This document shows, in pieces, positions 1-9,712 of a stretch of DNA of 51,071 bases. Under the pieces are notes generated by a model. That model saw only the letters and a program-made list of their open reading frames with translations. It was not told the origin of the DNA and made no database searches. Numbering within the stretch: the stretch's first letter is position 1; each line of letters starts with the position of its first letter. Both the position numbers and the translations under genes were made by a program. The stretch comes from a virus, in the IMG/VR virus record IMGVR_UViG_3300008267_000194, positions 1-51,071 of that record. One strand, 5' to 3'.

Positions 1-264
1 CAGGGCGTTCAAGGTAACCAAGGTGTTCAGGGAGCACAGGGTGTTCAAGGTGCTCAAGGGTTCCAAGGTTTCCAAGGAGTCCAAGGAGCGCAAGGAGTCC
101 AAGGCCACCAAGGCGTACAGGGTTTCCAGGGCGTTCAAGGAGCGCAAGGTGTACAAGGTGCTCAGGGTGTTCAGGGTGTTCTTGGTGCTCAAGGCAACCA
201 AGGCGTTCAAGGTGCTCCTGGTTCCGCTGAAGATGCAATTGTTTATGCAATCGCTCTAGGTTGA
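1..264 (+). CDS. Collagen-like fibre protein, C-terminal fragment
   Basis: Open from the first base in frame 1 and ending at TGA 262-264, so the 5' part lies outside the window (87 residues seen). It is almost entirely Gly-X-Gln triplets ([15 protein letters not shown]), the pattern of a collagen-like triple helix. It finishes with a short non-repeat tail, [13 protein letters not shown]. Unlike the fibre at 630 it has no S74 chaperone domain. It is probably a trimeric tail fibre or other virion appendage, judged by the repeat and by the neighbouring structural genes. The exact virion position cannot be told. Confidence 0.8.
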   Translation, partial: QGVQGNQGVQGAQGVQGAQGFQGFQGVQGAQGVQGHQGVQGFQGVQGAQGVQGAQGVQGVLGAQGNQGVQGAPGSAEDAIVYAIALG

Positions 265-269
265 GCCCA

Positions 270-277
270 ACTAAATA
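270..277 (+). promoter_or_regulatory. Possible T4-type late promoter (ACTAAATA)
   Basis: The octamer ACTAAATA differs from the T4 late consensus TATAAATA at the first two bases. It sits 24 bases before the ATG at 302, in the only gap between the two fibre genes. A similar CTAAATAC form lies before gp13. Weak on its own; supported by its position. Confidence 0.35.
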
Positions 278-301
278 TAAAAGTTAAGTTAAAAGAATAA
301 A

Positions 302-628
302 ATGGCCAGCGCATTTAAAAATTATTATACAAACAGCATTGGTACTACCAACACCAGTATTTTTACCGGTCCCAGTGGTGCTCAGACTACTGTTATCGGT
401 TTAACACTAACCAATATAGAAGCTCAACCAATTGAAGTGACACTATTCATGAGTGTTGGTGGAGCAAATACCTACATTATCAAAGGTGCTACTGTTCCAA
501 AAGGATCAGCATTAGTTCCTGTAGGCGGTGATCAGAAGTTAGTTGTTGAAGCAAACGATGTGCTTTACGTTCATTCAAATACTGCATCTTCCGTAGATGT
601 GGTCATTTCCACTTTAGAGATCACATAA
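302..628 (+). CDS. Small putative virion structural protein
   Basis: A 108-residue protein with no membrane segment, rich in Thr, Val, Ser and Gly, with alternating hydrophobic stretches that suggest a beta-sandwich (for example [21 protein letters not shown]). I do not recognise a named family. It sits between two collagen-like fibre genes, and its stop lies one base before the next start, so it is probably made together with them. It may be a fibre-attachment or head/tail decoration protein; that is inference from context only. The upstream sequence has no clear Shine-Dalgarno. Confidence 0.65.
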   Translation: MASAFKNYYTNSIGTTNTSIFTGPSGAQTTVIGLTLTNIEAQPIEVTLFMSVGGANTYIIKGATVPKGSALVPVGGDQKLVVEANDVLYVHSNTASSVDVVISTLEIT

Positions 629-629
629 T

Positions 630-3600
630 ATGGCATTTATAGGTAACGCACCAAATGTTACGGGCGCAACAGGCGCTCAAGGTTATCAAGGTGTCCAGGG
701 CGCTCAAGGTGTTCAGGGTCATCAGGGTGTTCAGGGAGATCAGGGCGTCCAGGGAAACCAGGGTGTTCAAGGTGCTCAAGGTGTGCAGGGAAACCAGGGT
801 GTTCAAGGCCATCAAGGTGTTCAAGGATACCAAGGTGTACAGGGTGCTCAGGGTAACAATGGTAACTTCGGTGGAGCTACTTTTGATTACACATTTGATA
901 CGGATACTAATAACACCGATCCTGGGGCTGGTGGTTTAAAGTTTAATCAAGTAAACTTAATTAGTGCTACTAATTTATGGATCGATGATGAGAATGATAA
1001 CTTAACCGATCTTCAAGATTTTTTAAGAACGATAGATGACTCCACGTCCACTATCAAAGGTCACTTCAGAATTTCTAAGAAATTCGATGCAGCTGCGTTT
1101 GTGTTGTTTACAATCTCTTCTATTTCCGAGCAAGCTGGATATTTCCAAGTTGATTGTGCATATGTAACAGGAAGTTCTTCGGCACCTTTCACTGATGGTG
1201 AGGATGTATTAATCACATTTGCTAGAACTGGTGATGTTGGTGCGCAGGGTGTGCAGGGTGCTCAGGGGGTCCAAGGTCATCAAGGAGTACAGGGTGCTCA
1301 AGGTGTTCAAGGAGCTCAAGGCGTTCAGGGTGATGTTGGAGCTCAGGGTCATCAAGGCATTCAGGGTGCTCAAGGAGTTCAAGGCCATCAGGGCGTGCAG
1401 GGAGAACAAGGTGTTCAGGGCGCTCAGGGAGTCCAGGGTCATCAAGGCGTTCAGGGTGCTCAAGGCGTCCAGGGTGAGCAGGGTGTACAGGGAGCTCAAG
1501 GTGTCCAAGGAGCACAAGGTGTTCAAGGAGCCCAGGGTGTTCAAGGTGATCAGGGCGTACAAGGTCACCAGGGTGTCCAAGGTGATGTTGGTGCGCAAGG
1601 TAATCAAGGTGTACAAGGTGCACAGGGTGTACAGGGTTTCCAGGGTGTTCAGGGAGATCAGGGCGTTCAAGGCTACCAGGGTGTGCAAGGTGCTCAAGGT
1701 GTACAAGGTGCTCAAGGCGTACAAGGCCATCAAGGTGTCCAGGGCGCTCAAGGTGTTCAGGGTCACCAGGGCTTTGGTTATGCACCACTGACTTCTGGTT
1801 CTGCTCTACCTACAACTAACATATCTGGAAACACGACTGCATATCAATATGTGAGCAGTGCTGATGCATATGCTATTGGTGATTATGTAATCATTAACGA
1901 TACTGATAGCGGATCTACTTTCTTCCACTATGCAAGAATTAATAATGTTCAATTTGCAGGTGGATTTGGATACGCATTAACTTATGATATGTTGGACGCT
2001 GGTGGTACACCTGTTAATAATCCTTCATACACATGGTCTATCCATTTAACAGGTATCAAGGGATATCAGGGATATCAAGGCGTTCAGGGAGCTCAGGGCG
2101 TTCAAGGCGTTCAAGGTGCTCAGGGTGTGCAGGGTGTTCAAGGATTCCAGGGTGTTCAAGGCGCACAGGGCGTTCAGGGCGCACAGGGCGTTCAAGGTCA
2201 CCAGGGTGTTCAAGGCGCACAAGGCGTTCAGGGCCATCAAGGCCAGAGTGGTGCGTTCGGTGGTGCTGCTTTTGAGTACACATATGATTCTGATACAACT
2301 AATTCAGAACCAGGTGATGGTTTTATTAGGTTCAGTAACGCAGACATAGCCGTTGCAGCTAATTTGTATATTGATCAGCAAGATGGTGCGACTCCATCTG
2401 CTAATATCTACAACTTCCTACAGACGATTGATGATTCTACATCAGCAATAAAAGGTCACTTCACAATTACTGAAGTCTCCAACACTGACCACTATGCTTT
2501 GTTTACCATTACTGGTTTACACACGCACAACACACACTACTTCAGTGTTCCTGTAACGTTTATTTCAGGAAGCAATTCTTGGTCAGACAATACAAACACA
2601 ATCATCACATTTGCAAGAACTGGTGATCAGGGTGATGTTGGCGCTCAAGGTAGTCAAGGTGTTCAAGGTGCACAAGGTGTTCAGGGTGCTCAAGGTGTCC
2701 AGGGTGCCCAAGGTGTTCAGGGTGCGCAAGGTGTTCAAGGACACCAGGGTGTTCAAGGAGCTCAGGGTGTTCAAGGTCACCAAGGTGTTCAAGGTGCTCA
2801 AGGCGTTCAAGGTGCGCAGGGCGTACAAGGAGCTCAAGGCGTCCAGGGTGTTTTAGGCGCCCAGGGTAATCAAGGTTTCCAAGGTGTTCAAGGAGCCCAA
2901 GGTGTACAGGGTCACCAGGGTGTTCAGGGAGCTCAAGGTGTCCAGGGAGCTCAGGGTCGTCAAGGATTCCAGGGTGTTCAGGGTGCTCAGGGTGTTCAGG
3001 GTGTTCTAGGAGCTCAAGGTTTCCAAGGTGTTCAAGGTGCTCAGGGTGTTCAGGGCGTTATCGGTGCTCAGGGTAACCAAGGCGTTCAAGGAGCACAGGG
3101 TGTTCAGGGTGTATTGGGAGCTCAAGGCAATCAGGGTGTCCAGGGTGCTCAGGGACGTCAGGGTGATCTTGGAGTGCAGGGTGCTCAAGGACGACAAGGT
3201 GCTCAAGGCGTTCAAGGTGTTATAGGTGCTCAGGGTGCTGTTGGTGCGCAGGGTGCTGTAGGCGCTCAAGGAACAGTTGGTGCGCAGGGTGCTGTAGGTG
3301 CTCAGGGAACTGTAGGTGCCCAAGGTGCTGCTGGTGCTCAGGGTGTACAAGGTGCTCAAGGACGACAAGGTGCTCAAGGTGTTCAGGGTGTTATTGGTGC
3401 TCAAGGTGCTGCTGGTGCTCAGGGTGCTGTTGGTGCTCAAGGTAACCAAGGTGTCCAAGGTGCTACCGGTCTTGTAACAGGCACAAATTCTAACTGTAAC
3501 TCGTTTGGTGTAGGTACAGCTGCTTCCGGTACTGCTGGTGAGATCAGAGCTACAAACAACATTACAGCTTATTATTCTGATGATCGTTTGAAAGTCAGAA

Positions 3601-3878
3601 TCGGTAATATTGAAGATGCTGTTGATAAAGTCAGACAACTAACAGGCTTCTATTATACTGCTAACGAATTAGCAAAGAGCTTCGGTTACCAGGGTGAGTT
3701 ACAAGTTGGTGTTTCTGCACAGGAAACACAAAAAGTACTTCCAATGGCTGTCGTTCCAGCTCCTATCGATGATAGATTCCTAACAGTTAGATATGAAAAA
3801 ATTATCCCATTGTTGGTTGAAGCGATCAAAGAATTACAACTTCAAATTGACTTAATAAATAAAAGATTAGATAATTAA
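630..3878 (+). CDS. Collagen-like tail fibre with C-terminal S74 chaperone
   Basis: A 1082-residue mosaic fibre. Four runs of Gly-X-Gln triplets (about residues 10-73, 201-380, 475-539 and 667-948) are separated by three globular inserts (about 73-201, 380-475 and 540-667). The first and third inserts are clearly related, sharing FGGA-F-YT-D-DT near their starts and the string TIDDSTS-IKGHF. The C-terminus matches the peptidase S74 intramolecular chaperone: SDDRLK begins at Ser983, followed by GVSAQE and a coiled-coil-like tail. In that family the chaperone cuts itself off in front of the serine after the trimer has folded. The protein is likely a long trimeric receptor-binding fibre. The antisense and shifted open frames across the repeats are by-products of the repeat. 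Confidence 0.9.
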   Translation: MAFIGNAPNVTGATGAQGYQGVQGAQGVQGHQGVQGDQGVQGNQGVQGAQGVQGNQGVQGHQGVQGYQGVQGAQGNNGNFGGATFDYTFDTDTNNTDPGAGGLKFNQVNLISATNLWIDDENDNLTDLQDFLRTIDDSTSTIKGHFRISKKFDAAAFVLFTISSISEQAGYFQVDCAYVTGSSSAPFTDGEDVLITFARTGDVGAQGVQGAQGVQGHQGVQGAQGVQGAQGVQGDVGAQGHQGIQGAQGVQGHQGVQGEQGVQGAQGVQGHQGVQGAQGVQGEQGVQGAQGVQGAQGVQGAQGVQGDQGVQGHQGVQGDVGAQGNQGVQGAQGVQGFQGVQGDQGVQGYQGVQGAQGVQGAQGVQGHQGVQGAQGVQGHQGFGYAPLTSGSALPTTNISGNTTAYQYVSSADAYAIGDYVIINDTDSGSTFFHYARINNVQFAGGFGYALTYDMLDAGGTPVNNPSYTWSIHLTGIKGYQGYQGVQGAQGVQGVQGAQGVQGVQGFQGVQGAQGVQGAQGVQGHQGVQGAQGVQGHQGQSGAFGGAAFEYTYDSDTTNSEPGDGFIRFSNADIAVAANLYIDQQDGATPSANIYNFLQTIDDSTSAIKGHFTITEVSNTDHYALFTITGLHTHNTHYFSVPVTFISGSNSWSDNTNTIITFARTGDQGDVGAQGSQGVQGAQGVQGAQGVQGAQGVQGAQGVQGHQGVQGAQGVQGHQGVQGAQGVQGAQGVQGAQGVQGVLGAQGNQGFQGVQGAQGVQGHQGVQGAQGVQGAQGRQGFQGVQGAQGVQGVLGAQGFQGVQGAQGVQGVIGAQGNQGVQGAQGVQGVLGAQGNQGVQGAQGRQGDLGVQGAQGRQGAQGVQGVIGAQGAVGAQGAVGAQGTVGAQGAVGAQGTVGAQGAAGAQGVQGAQGRQGAQGVQGVIGAQGAAGAQGAVGAQGNQGVQGATGLVTGTNSNCNSFGVGTAASGTAGEIRATNNITAYYSDDRLKVRIGNIEDAVDKVRQLTGFYYTANELAKSFGYQGELQVGVSAQETQKVLPMAVVPAPIDDRFLTVRYEKIIPLLVEAIKELQLQIDLINKRLDN

Positions 3879-3904
3879 CAATCTTTCTTTATTATGATTT
3901 TGAA

Positions 3905-4612
3905 ATGAATAGTGATCCTTTTGACCATATTGTAATAGACAACTTCTTAGACGAAAATCTTGCTAAGAAGTTGTCTTCTGAGTTTATGGATTACGACAGT
4001 CCTAATTGGTACTGCTACAACAATCCACTCGAACACAAAAAGACATCTAACAACTGGTATCACTTTCCTCCAGCGACATATCATTATATGTCGTATTTGA
4101 ACTCACCAGAATTCATTAAGCGTATTGAAGATACGACAGGTATCACAGGTCTATACCCCGATATTGGTTTACATGGTGCTGGTTGGCATATCCACGGCCG
4201 TGGGGGCAAGCTAAACGTTCATTTGGATTATTCTATTCATCCAAAGCTTAAGCTCCTAAGAAAACTAAACATCATCATATACCTCGAGCAAGATTGGGAT
4301 CCAGCTTGGGGTGGTGGTTTGGAGTTGTGGTCAAATGATCCCGAGACAAACAAACCTCTCAAAAAAGTTAAGCATGTTGACTATAAGTTTAATCGCGCAG
4401 TACTGTTCGATACTACCCAACACTCCTGGCATGGTTTTGCAGATCCGTTAACCTGCCCTGAACATAAACACAGAAAAAGTATTGCAATGTACTATCTAAT
4501 CGATCCGCCTGAAGGTGTAGATAGTAGAAAGCGTGCTTTGTATGCTGCATCTGAATCGCAAAAGAACGATCCATCTATTAATAAATTTATTGAGGAAAGA
4601 TCCAAGTTATAA
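3905..4612 (+). CDS. 2-oxoglutarate/Fe(II)-dependent oxygenase (prolyl 4-hydroxylase-like)
   Basis: A 235-residue protein with the double-stranded beta-helix oxygenase signature: the iron pair H106-x-D108 (VHLDY), a distal histidine at H176 (SWHGF) and an arginine at R190 expected to hold 2-oxoglutarate. The family uses O2 and 2-oxoglutarate to hydroxylate protein or small-molecule substrates; the substrate here is unknown. It directly follows the collagen-like fibre gene and its stop overlaps the next start (TAATG), so it appears to belong to a four-gene modification cassette. Fibre hydroxylation is an attractive but unproven role. Confidence 0.78.
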   Translation: MNSDPFDHIVIDNFLDENLAKKLSSEFMDYDSPNWYCYNNPLEHKKTSNNWYHFPPATYHYMSYLNSPEFIKRIEDTTGITGLYPDIGLHGAGWHIHGRGGKLNVHLDYSIHPKLKLLRKLNIIIYLEQDWDPAWGGGLELWSNDPETNKPLKKVKHVDYKFNRAVLFDTTQHSWHGFADPLTCPEHKHRKSIAMYYLIDPPEGVDSRKRALYAASESQKNDPSINKFIEERSKL

Positions 4613-7116
4613 TGACTTGTTCTGATAAAATCATTGAGCTTTTAGATAAGCTCAATATCAATGGCCATGATAAACCTGGTGGCACTGATAAAAACACTAA
4701 CCATTCTTACGTTGATGTTTATGGAAACACTCTTTCCAAGTATTTGACAAAAGCTGGTGCATTATTGGAAATTGGTGTTCAGTATGGTGGTTCATCACTT
4801 CTTTGGCATGAGTTATTACCAAACTTCAAACTATGTTTAGTAGATAATGAAGATAAGATGCATGAAGACGTTAAGTCTAAATTGGATCCAAACAGAGTTA
4901 ACTATCTGATTAGAGATGCTTACGATCAGTACACAGCACGTGATGTTAAGAACCTCCACCCAAATGGCTTCGATGTAATTATTGATGATGGACCTCACAC
5001 TCTAAAGAGTCAGGGTCAGTGTATTGATCTGTATCTTGGTTTATTGAAGACTGATGGTTGTTTGATCATCGAGGATATTGCAACAATTGAATATGCACAA
5101 GAGCTTTATGAGTTAGTTCCTAAAGCAAAACACCTCGAAGCAGAGATTATTGATCTTCGCAACGTCAAAGGCAGATTCGATGACATTGTTCTAGTTATTA
5201 AAAAACGCGAAGAGATTCCTGATAATAAGATTGCTGTATTTTACCATGTAGGACAGTTTGGTGAATGGAGAAGACTTTACCAAGAACAAATTAACTCGTT
5301 GTGCGTTAGTAAACTTTACGAAGCATGTGACTTTGTTCATGTTGGTGTAAATGGATCGGAAGAACTTCCATCGACGCTTCCCAAGATGAAAATCAAGTAT
5401 AATGAAAATACAATACTTGAAGCAGACACACTTAAAGCAATGTGGGAGTTTTGTAAGGACAACCCTGATTACAGAGTAATGTACTTCCATACAAAAGGAG
5501 CAACACAAGAAGGATCAGTTCACAGGTACAATGTTGATGCATGGAGACTATACCTTGAATACTTCAACATCCACGAATGGAAAAGAAACTTAGAGTACTT
5601 AAAACAATACGACTGCTCTGGTGCTGAATGGATCCATGAATCAGGATTAGTTAACCAGGCTACTGGTGAGACTACATGGCAAGATACAGGACACTATGCT
5701 GGCAACTATTGGTGGGCCAATGCTTCATACATCAGCAAACTAGATCCTGAATACATCTATGATCCTCTAAACGGATGGACAAGATGGAGAAGTGAACTTT
5801 GGATTGGTACTGGTCACCCCAAACGTTTTAACTTCTATAATACCAATGACTTCTGTAAGTATACAATGAGGACGTATTCTCCCCATGAATATATAATAAC
5901 AGAAGACAATCCAGTGAAAATTGAAAATCAAATTATGTTAAACAATAAAAAAGCTAAGTTTGTAATGATGTCGATGTTCAAGAATGAAGCCAAAACAATT
6001 GGCCGAATGCTTGAATCTTGTTACAAATACATCGACTACTACGTACTTCAAGATAACGGTTCTACAGACGGAACGCCTGAAGTAGTTGCAAACTTCTTCA
6101 AAGATAAAAATATCCCAGGTTATGTTTACAATGTAGAAGAAGGCTGGGTTGGGTTCGGATGGAACAGGGATCACTTGCTCCAAAAAGTTCGTAACACTGA
6201 TCACGGTTGTGACTGGATCCTCAAGATGGATTGTGATGAAATCCTAGAAGTTGATGATGACTTTGATTGGAGCGTCTTCGATGATAAGAACCTTCACAGC
6301 TTTCACGTTCCAGCTAAGTCAGGTAGTACTGTATACCACCGTGCATGGATCTGGAATGCTAGGCTTCCTTGGAGATTCAATCACGACACGGCACATGAAA
6401 CAATTGTGTTGGATGTAGATGGTATTGGTGAAAACTTCAGAAGACACAATCTACCGCTATCGTTTAGACAAGTAGGTTTCGATGATGGCGAAAGTTGGCA
6501 ATCACCAACAAAGTATGTTTCTGATGCATTGAAGCTCGAAGAAAAGCTAATCAAAGAAAACACAATGCTTACTGACTTGTATCATTTCTGGTATGTTGGT
6601 AAGAGTTATTATGATGCATTCAAAGCTGTTGGTTTACCATTAAAACAAAAACATAATAACGAACTAGCTCGTAGATGTATCTTCTATTGCATGGAATTCC
6701 TAGATGTCACTCATAACTACTCATCAACAGGTAGAGCAGATAGAATGGATGAGATGGCATATTATGCTATGATGATGGTCGGTAACTCTTACAGATATAT
6801 TGGTGATACTGATAATGCTCTCAAATATTTGAAGGCCGCAGAGGAATTCTGTTCTGTTAGAAATGAACACCTAATCAACATTGCTGAGATCTATAGAGAT
6901 ATCCAAGACTTCAATAATATGTTCTTAGTGACTCAAAGAATGACAAACTCTAATAGAAAGAATCCTTTCCCAGAGTTCTCATTCATTATCGAAGCTCAGT
7001 GCTATCCTGACACAGGAACGTATTGTCACGAATTGCACGCTTTTGCACAGGAACGGGCAACTGTAACCAATCCTGTGATAAGCAATCCCAAATTTAACTT
7101 GAAGGTGAATTTATGA
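4612..7116 (+). CDS. Multidomain methyltransferase-glycosyltransferase fusion
   Basis: An 834-residue enzyme. Residues about 40-200 form a class I SAM-dependent methyltransferase (LLEIGVQYGGSS, then VIIDDGPHT). Residues about 205-430 form a second domain beginning KIAVFYHVGQFGEW and containing YFHTKGA, resembling uncharacterised glycosyltransferase-like domains. Residues about 446-690 are a GT2-type glycosyltransferase with DNGSTDGT near 481 and a DCDE metal site near 540. The C-terminal part (DNALKYLKAAEEF) looks like a TPR helix pair. It overlaps the following gene by four bases. It probably adds a methylated sugar to a virion component or surface glycan; the acceptor is unknown. Confidence 0.75.
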   Translation: MTCSDKIIELLDKLNINGHDKPGGTDKNTNHSYVDVYGNTLSKYLTKAGALLEIGVQYGGSSLLWHELLPNFKLCLVDNEDKMHEDVKSKLDPNRVNYLIRDAYDQYTARDVKNLHPNGFDVIIDDGPHTLKSQGQCIDLYLGLLKTDGCLIIEDIATIEYAQELYELVPKAKHLEAEIIDLRNVKGRFDDIVLVIKKREEIPDNKIAVFYHVGQFGEWRRLYQEQINSLCVSKLYEACDFVHVGVNGSEELPSTLPKMKIKYNENTILEADTLKAMWEFCKDNPDYRVMYFHTKGATQEGSVHRYNVDAWRLYLEYFNIHEWKRNLEYLKQYDCSGAEWIHESGLVNQATGETTWQDTGHYAGNYWWANASYISKLDPEYIYDPLNGWTRWRSELWIGTGHPKRFNFYNTNDFCKYTMRTYSPHEYIITEDNPVKIENQIMLNNKKAKFVMMSMFKNEAKTIGRMLESCYKYIDYYVLQDNGSTDGTPEVVANFFKDKNIPGYVYNVEEGWVGFGWNRDHLLQKVRNTDHGCDWILKMDCDEILEVDDDFDWSVFDDKNLHSFHVPAKSGSTVYHRAWIWNARLPWRFNHDTAHETIVLDVDGIGENFRRHNLPLSFRQVGFDDGESWQSPTKYVSDALKLEEKLIKENTMLTDLYHFWYVGKSYYDAFKAVGLPLKQKHNNELARRCIFYCMEFLDVTHNYSSTGRADRMDEMAYYAMMMVGNSYRYIGDTDNALKYLKAAEEFCSVRNEHLINIAEIYRDIQDFNNMFLVTQRMTNSNRKNPFPEFSFIIEAQCYPDTGTYCHELHAFAQERATVTNPVISNPKFNLKVNL

Positions 7117-7670
7117 TGGACAAAAGATTATTTGTAGTAGACAACTTCTATGCAAATCCAGATGATGTAAGACAGTTTGCTCTCGGTGTTGATTACGAAG
7201 AGAGCTCTCAGTGGTACAAAGGTAAGCGGTCAAAAGAACAATACAACTTTCCCGGTATACAGGAAGCGTTTGAGGGTGTTATGGGAATGAAACTCAAACC
7301 TTTGAACGAGCATGGTATGTGTGGTAGATTTCAATTGCTAACAGCAAATGATCCGGTAGTTTATCATTATGATAGTCAGCAATGGGCTGCTATGATTTAT
7401 TTGACACCCAATGCACCGGTACAAAGTGGCACTTCTTTGTACAAATCCAAAATTACTGGAGCAAGACGTTTAGAAGATCCCGGCATCGATGACAGCTTTC
7501 CCAGAGGTTTTTACGATAGTTCACAATTCGAAGTTGTAGACCAAATTGGTAACGTGTACAATAGAGCGGTAATCATGGATGCTAGATGCATTCACTCTGC
7601 TTCCATGTATTTTGGAAACAATGATAACAACTGCCGATTGACTCACCTTTTCTTCTTTGATAATGCATAA
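7113..7670 (+). CDS. DUF6445-like putative 2OG/Fe(II) oxygenase
   Basis: A 185-residue protein starting VVDNFYANPDDVRQFAL, the usual opening of the DUF6445 family. It has an H85-x-D87 pair (YHYDSQQW), a distal H161 (CIHSA) and R175 (NCRLTHLFFFD), the spacing expected of a beta-helix oxygenase. Function is unproven. The ATG at 7113 overlaps the stop of the preceding gene (ATGATGA), with a GAAGGTGA ribosome site upstream; ATG 7116 is an alternative. This is the second oxygenase-like gene in the fibre-adjacent cassette. Confidence 0.6.
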   Translation: MMDKRLFVVDNFYANPDDVRQFALGVDYEESSQWYKGKRSKEQYNFPGIQEAFEGVMGMKLKPLNEHGMCGRFQLLTANDPVVYHYDSQQWAAMIYLTPNAPVQSGTSLYKSKITGARRLEDPGIDDSFPRGFYDSSQFEVVDQIGNVYNRAVIMDARCIHSASMYFGNNDNNCRLTHLFFFDNA

Positions 7671-8925
7671 CTACAAATTTAGTTTAATTACGCCTGAACA
7701 TAGTGTTAAAAATATTCCGTTTCTCATTGAGTTGTATGATAGTATCAAGAAACAAACATATGATAATTGGGAATGGATTCTTTACTTAAACAATGGATTT
7801 AAGAAAACCGACTTACCTTTAGAGATCCTTGCTGATCTTAAAGTGGTTATCATTGATGGTGAAACAAACCCCAACATTGGTTACTTGAAGAATAAGGCAT
7901 TCCATGCTGGAACTGGTGACATCCTTGTTGAAGTTGACCACGATGATGAACTAGTTGATGTTTGTTTGGAAAAACTAAACAAAGCCTTCCAGGATGAATC
8001 TATTGGATTCTGCTACAGCGATAACGCTGTTAATCATATGGAAAACAAGTTTATTCCATACAATGAGGCATATGGCTGGAAGCATAGAATGTTCAAGTGG
8101 AAAGATAAGTTACTTTTCGCTATGAACAGCTTCAAACCATCCAGTCATAGTTTGGGTTACATTTGGTATGCTCCAGACCATGTTAGAGCTTGGCGTAAAG
8201 ATGTGTATGTTGCTATTGGTGGCCACAATCCTGAACTATCTATTTGCGATGATCACGAATTGTGTATCCGCACCTACCTAGCTACAAAGATGCATCACAT
8301 TCCGGAGGTTCTTTACATCTATAGAATCACTGGTGATAATACTTGGTTAGAACGTAATGCGGCTATCCAGCAAAAAACTGTTGAGTTATTTAATCAAAAC
8401 GCTCAGCAGTTAGCAGAAAAGGATGCTAGAGATAAAGGTTTAATGTTAATTGATATTGGTGGTGGATTGAATCCTCGAGCTGGTTATCTAACAATTGACC
8501 AAGAAGGTGCTGATATCACCTGCGACCTTAACGATCGCATTCCTCTTCCTGATAATAGTGTTGGGGTTATCAACGCTAGCCACGTCATCGAACATCTGAA
8601 AGATAAAACTAAAACGATGAGTGAGATCCATAGAGTTCTTGCACATGGAGGTTGGGCTTTCATTGAAGTTCCTAGCACAGATGGTCGTGGAGCGTTTCAA
8701 GATCCCACACACGTAAGCTATTGGAATCAAAACAGCTTCCTGTATTACACTGATGCATATCTTGCAGGGTTTATCAGGAACAAAGACATTAAGTTCCAGG
8801 AATTCCGTAAGGAAACATGGTTTCCTAATGAATGGCTGAAGAGTTTGAACGTGTGTGTTACAACGGCTTGGCTTGTTGCAAACAAAGAAGGTGGTGAACG
8901 CCTACCTCATTTGAAGAAAATCTAA
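7663..8925 (+). CDS. Glycosyltransferase-methyltransferase fusion
   Basis: A 420-residue protein counted from ATG 7663; an in-frame TTG at 7657 is a less likely start. The N-terminal part is a GT2-like glycosyltransferase: FSLITPEHS, SIKKQTYDNWEW and the acidic metal motif DHDDE, then ICDDHELCIR. From about residue 255 it becomes a type 11 class I methyltransferase: MLIDIGGGLNPRAGY, LPDNSVGVINASHVIEHL and a GGWAFIEVPS strand. It overlaps the previous gene by eight bases. Like the 834-residue neighbour it joins sugar transfer and methylation, with the domains in the opposite order. The target is unknown. Confidence 0.78.
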   Translation: MHNYKFSLITPEHSVKNIPFLIELYDSIKKQTYDNWEWILYLNNGFKKTDLPLEILADLKVVIIDGETNPNIGYLKNKAFHAGTGDILVEVDHDDELVDVCLEKLNKAFQDESIGFCYSDNAVNHMENKFIPYNEAYGWKHRMFKWKDKLLFAMNSFKPSSHSLGYIWYAPDHVRAWRKDVYVAIGGHNPELSICDDHELCIRTYLATKMHHIPEVLYIYRITGDNTWLERNAAIQQKTVELFNQNAQQLAEKDARDKGLMLIDIGGGLNPRAGYLTIDQEGADITCDLNDRIPLPDNSVGVINASHVIEHLKDKTKTMSEIHRVLAHGGWAFIEVPSTDGRGAFQDPTHVSYWNQNSFLYYTDAYLAGFIRNKDIKFQEFRKETWFPNEWLKSLNVCVTTAWLVANKEGGERLPHLKKI

Positions 8926-8928
8926 CAA

Positions 8929-8970
8929 ATAAAAATCTCCTAAATACCAAGAGTATAAGGAGATTTTTAT
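8929..8970 (+). promoter_or_regulatory. Hairpin covering the gp13 ribosome site and start codon
   Basis: A perfect 13-base inverted repeat: arm 8929-8941 (ending ATCTCCT) pairs with 8958-8970 (AGGAGATTTTTAT) around a 16-base loop. The right arm holds the Shine-Dalgarno AGGAG and the first two bases of the gp13 ATG. Read-through mRNA would therefore hide the start. The late-promoter motif lies at the arm/loop junction, so mRNA begun there lacks the left arm. It may also act as a terminator, since the right arm ends in a T-run. Confidence 0.75.
8940..8947 (+). promoter_or_regulatory. Late promoter before gp13 (CTAAATAC)
   Basis: TAAATA preceded by C, a variant of the T4 late -10 element TATAAATA. 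Initiation about six bases downstream would fall near 8952, inside the hairpin loop, giving a short leader with AAGGAG before the ATG at 8969. Confidence 0.5.
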
Positions 8971-9712
8971 GGCTGTACCTACAAGCAGAGCTACCTTCAA
9001 AGAATATTGCTTACGCAAACTTGGTAAACCAGTAATTGAGATCAACGTCGATGATGATCAAGTAGATGACAGAATTGACGAGTGTATTAGATATTATTGG
9101 GATTACCACTTTGATGGTACAGAGAAGACTTATTACAAGCACTTAATTACTGATCAAACTAAGATCGACAAGTATATTACATTGCCCGAAAACATCATCG
9201 GAGCAATTCGTGTATTCCAAATTGGTGATCCTTCTATTAGAGCTAGCGATATGTTTAATATCCGCTACCAGATTGCTCTTAATGACTTGTACCAACTAAC
9301 TACTGTTTCCTTGCTGCCTTATTATATGGCTATGCAGCACCTGGGAACTATCACTGAACTATTGGTAGGTCAGCAACCCATTAGATACAATAGACATACT
9401 AATAAAATGTATGTTGATATGGATTGGACCAAGATTGATGTTGGCCAATACCTGTTGGTAGAAGCATATGAGGTGATCGACCCCGACACATATACTAATG
9501 CTTGGGGTGATCGTTGGTTGCAAGAATACACAACACAGAAGATCAAATACCAGTGGGGATCCAACCTGACAAAGTTCAATGGAATGGTTCTTCCAGGTGG
9601 TGTTCAATTCAATGGCGAAAGAATTCTCGATGACGCAGAAAAAGCTATTGAAAAACTAGAACAAGAGATGATCAGCAGCTACTCACTGCCTGTAGCAGAT
9701 ATGATAGGCTAA
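8969..9712 (+). CDS. gp13: Neck protein gp13
   Basis: A 247-residue protein opening with FKEYCLRKLGKPVIEINVDDDQVDDRID, split here only by its Asp-rich helix, which is characteristic of T4-like gp13. In T4, gp13 and gp14 form the neck that closes the filled head and receives the tail. It is shorter than T4 gp13 (about 309 residues), as is usual in marine relatives. It is first in the run 13-14-15-16-17. Its start lies within the hairpin at 8929-8970. Confidence 0.88.
   Translation: MAVPTSRATFKEYCLRKLGKPVIEINVDDDQVDDRIDECIRYYWDYHFDGTEKTYYKHLITDQTKIDKYITLPENIIGAIRVFQIGDPSIRASDMFNIRYQIALNDLYQLTTVSLLPYYMAMQHLGTITELLVGQQPIRYNRHTNKMYVDMDWTKIDVGQYLLVEAYEVIDPDTYTNAWGDRWLQEYTTQKIKYQWGSNLTKFNGMVLPGGVQFNGERILDDAEKAIEKLEQEMISSYSLPVADMIG

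Noticed and set aside
1-3475. Dense short direct repeats that might suggest a CRISPR or satellite array
   Set aside because: The repeats follow a nine- or eighteen-base coding period and translate to Gly-X-Gln triplets; there are no constant repeats with unique spacers.
621-3638. Many long open frames on the minus strand and in shifted frames across the fibre gene (rich in NTL/STL or RVFK repeats)
   Set aside because: They mirror the Gly-X-Gln repeat in other frames, lack ribosome sites and have simple-repeat composition.
3854-3861. AATAAATA as a late promoter for the 3905 oxygenase gene
   Set aside because: It lies within the fibre coding sequence, encodes conserved-looking residues (LINK) and lacks T or G at position one; evidence is too weak.
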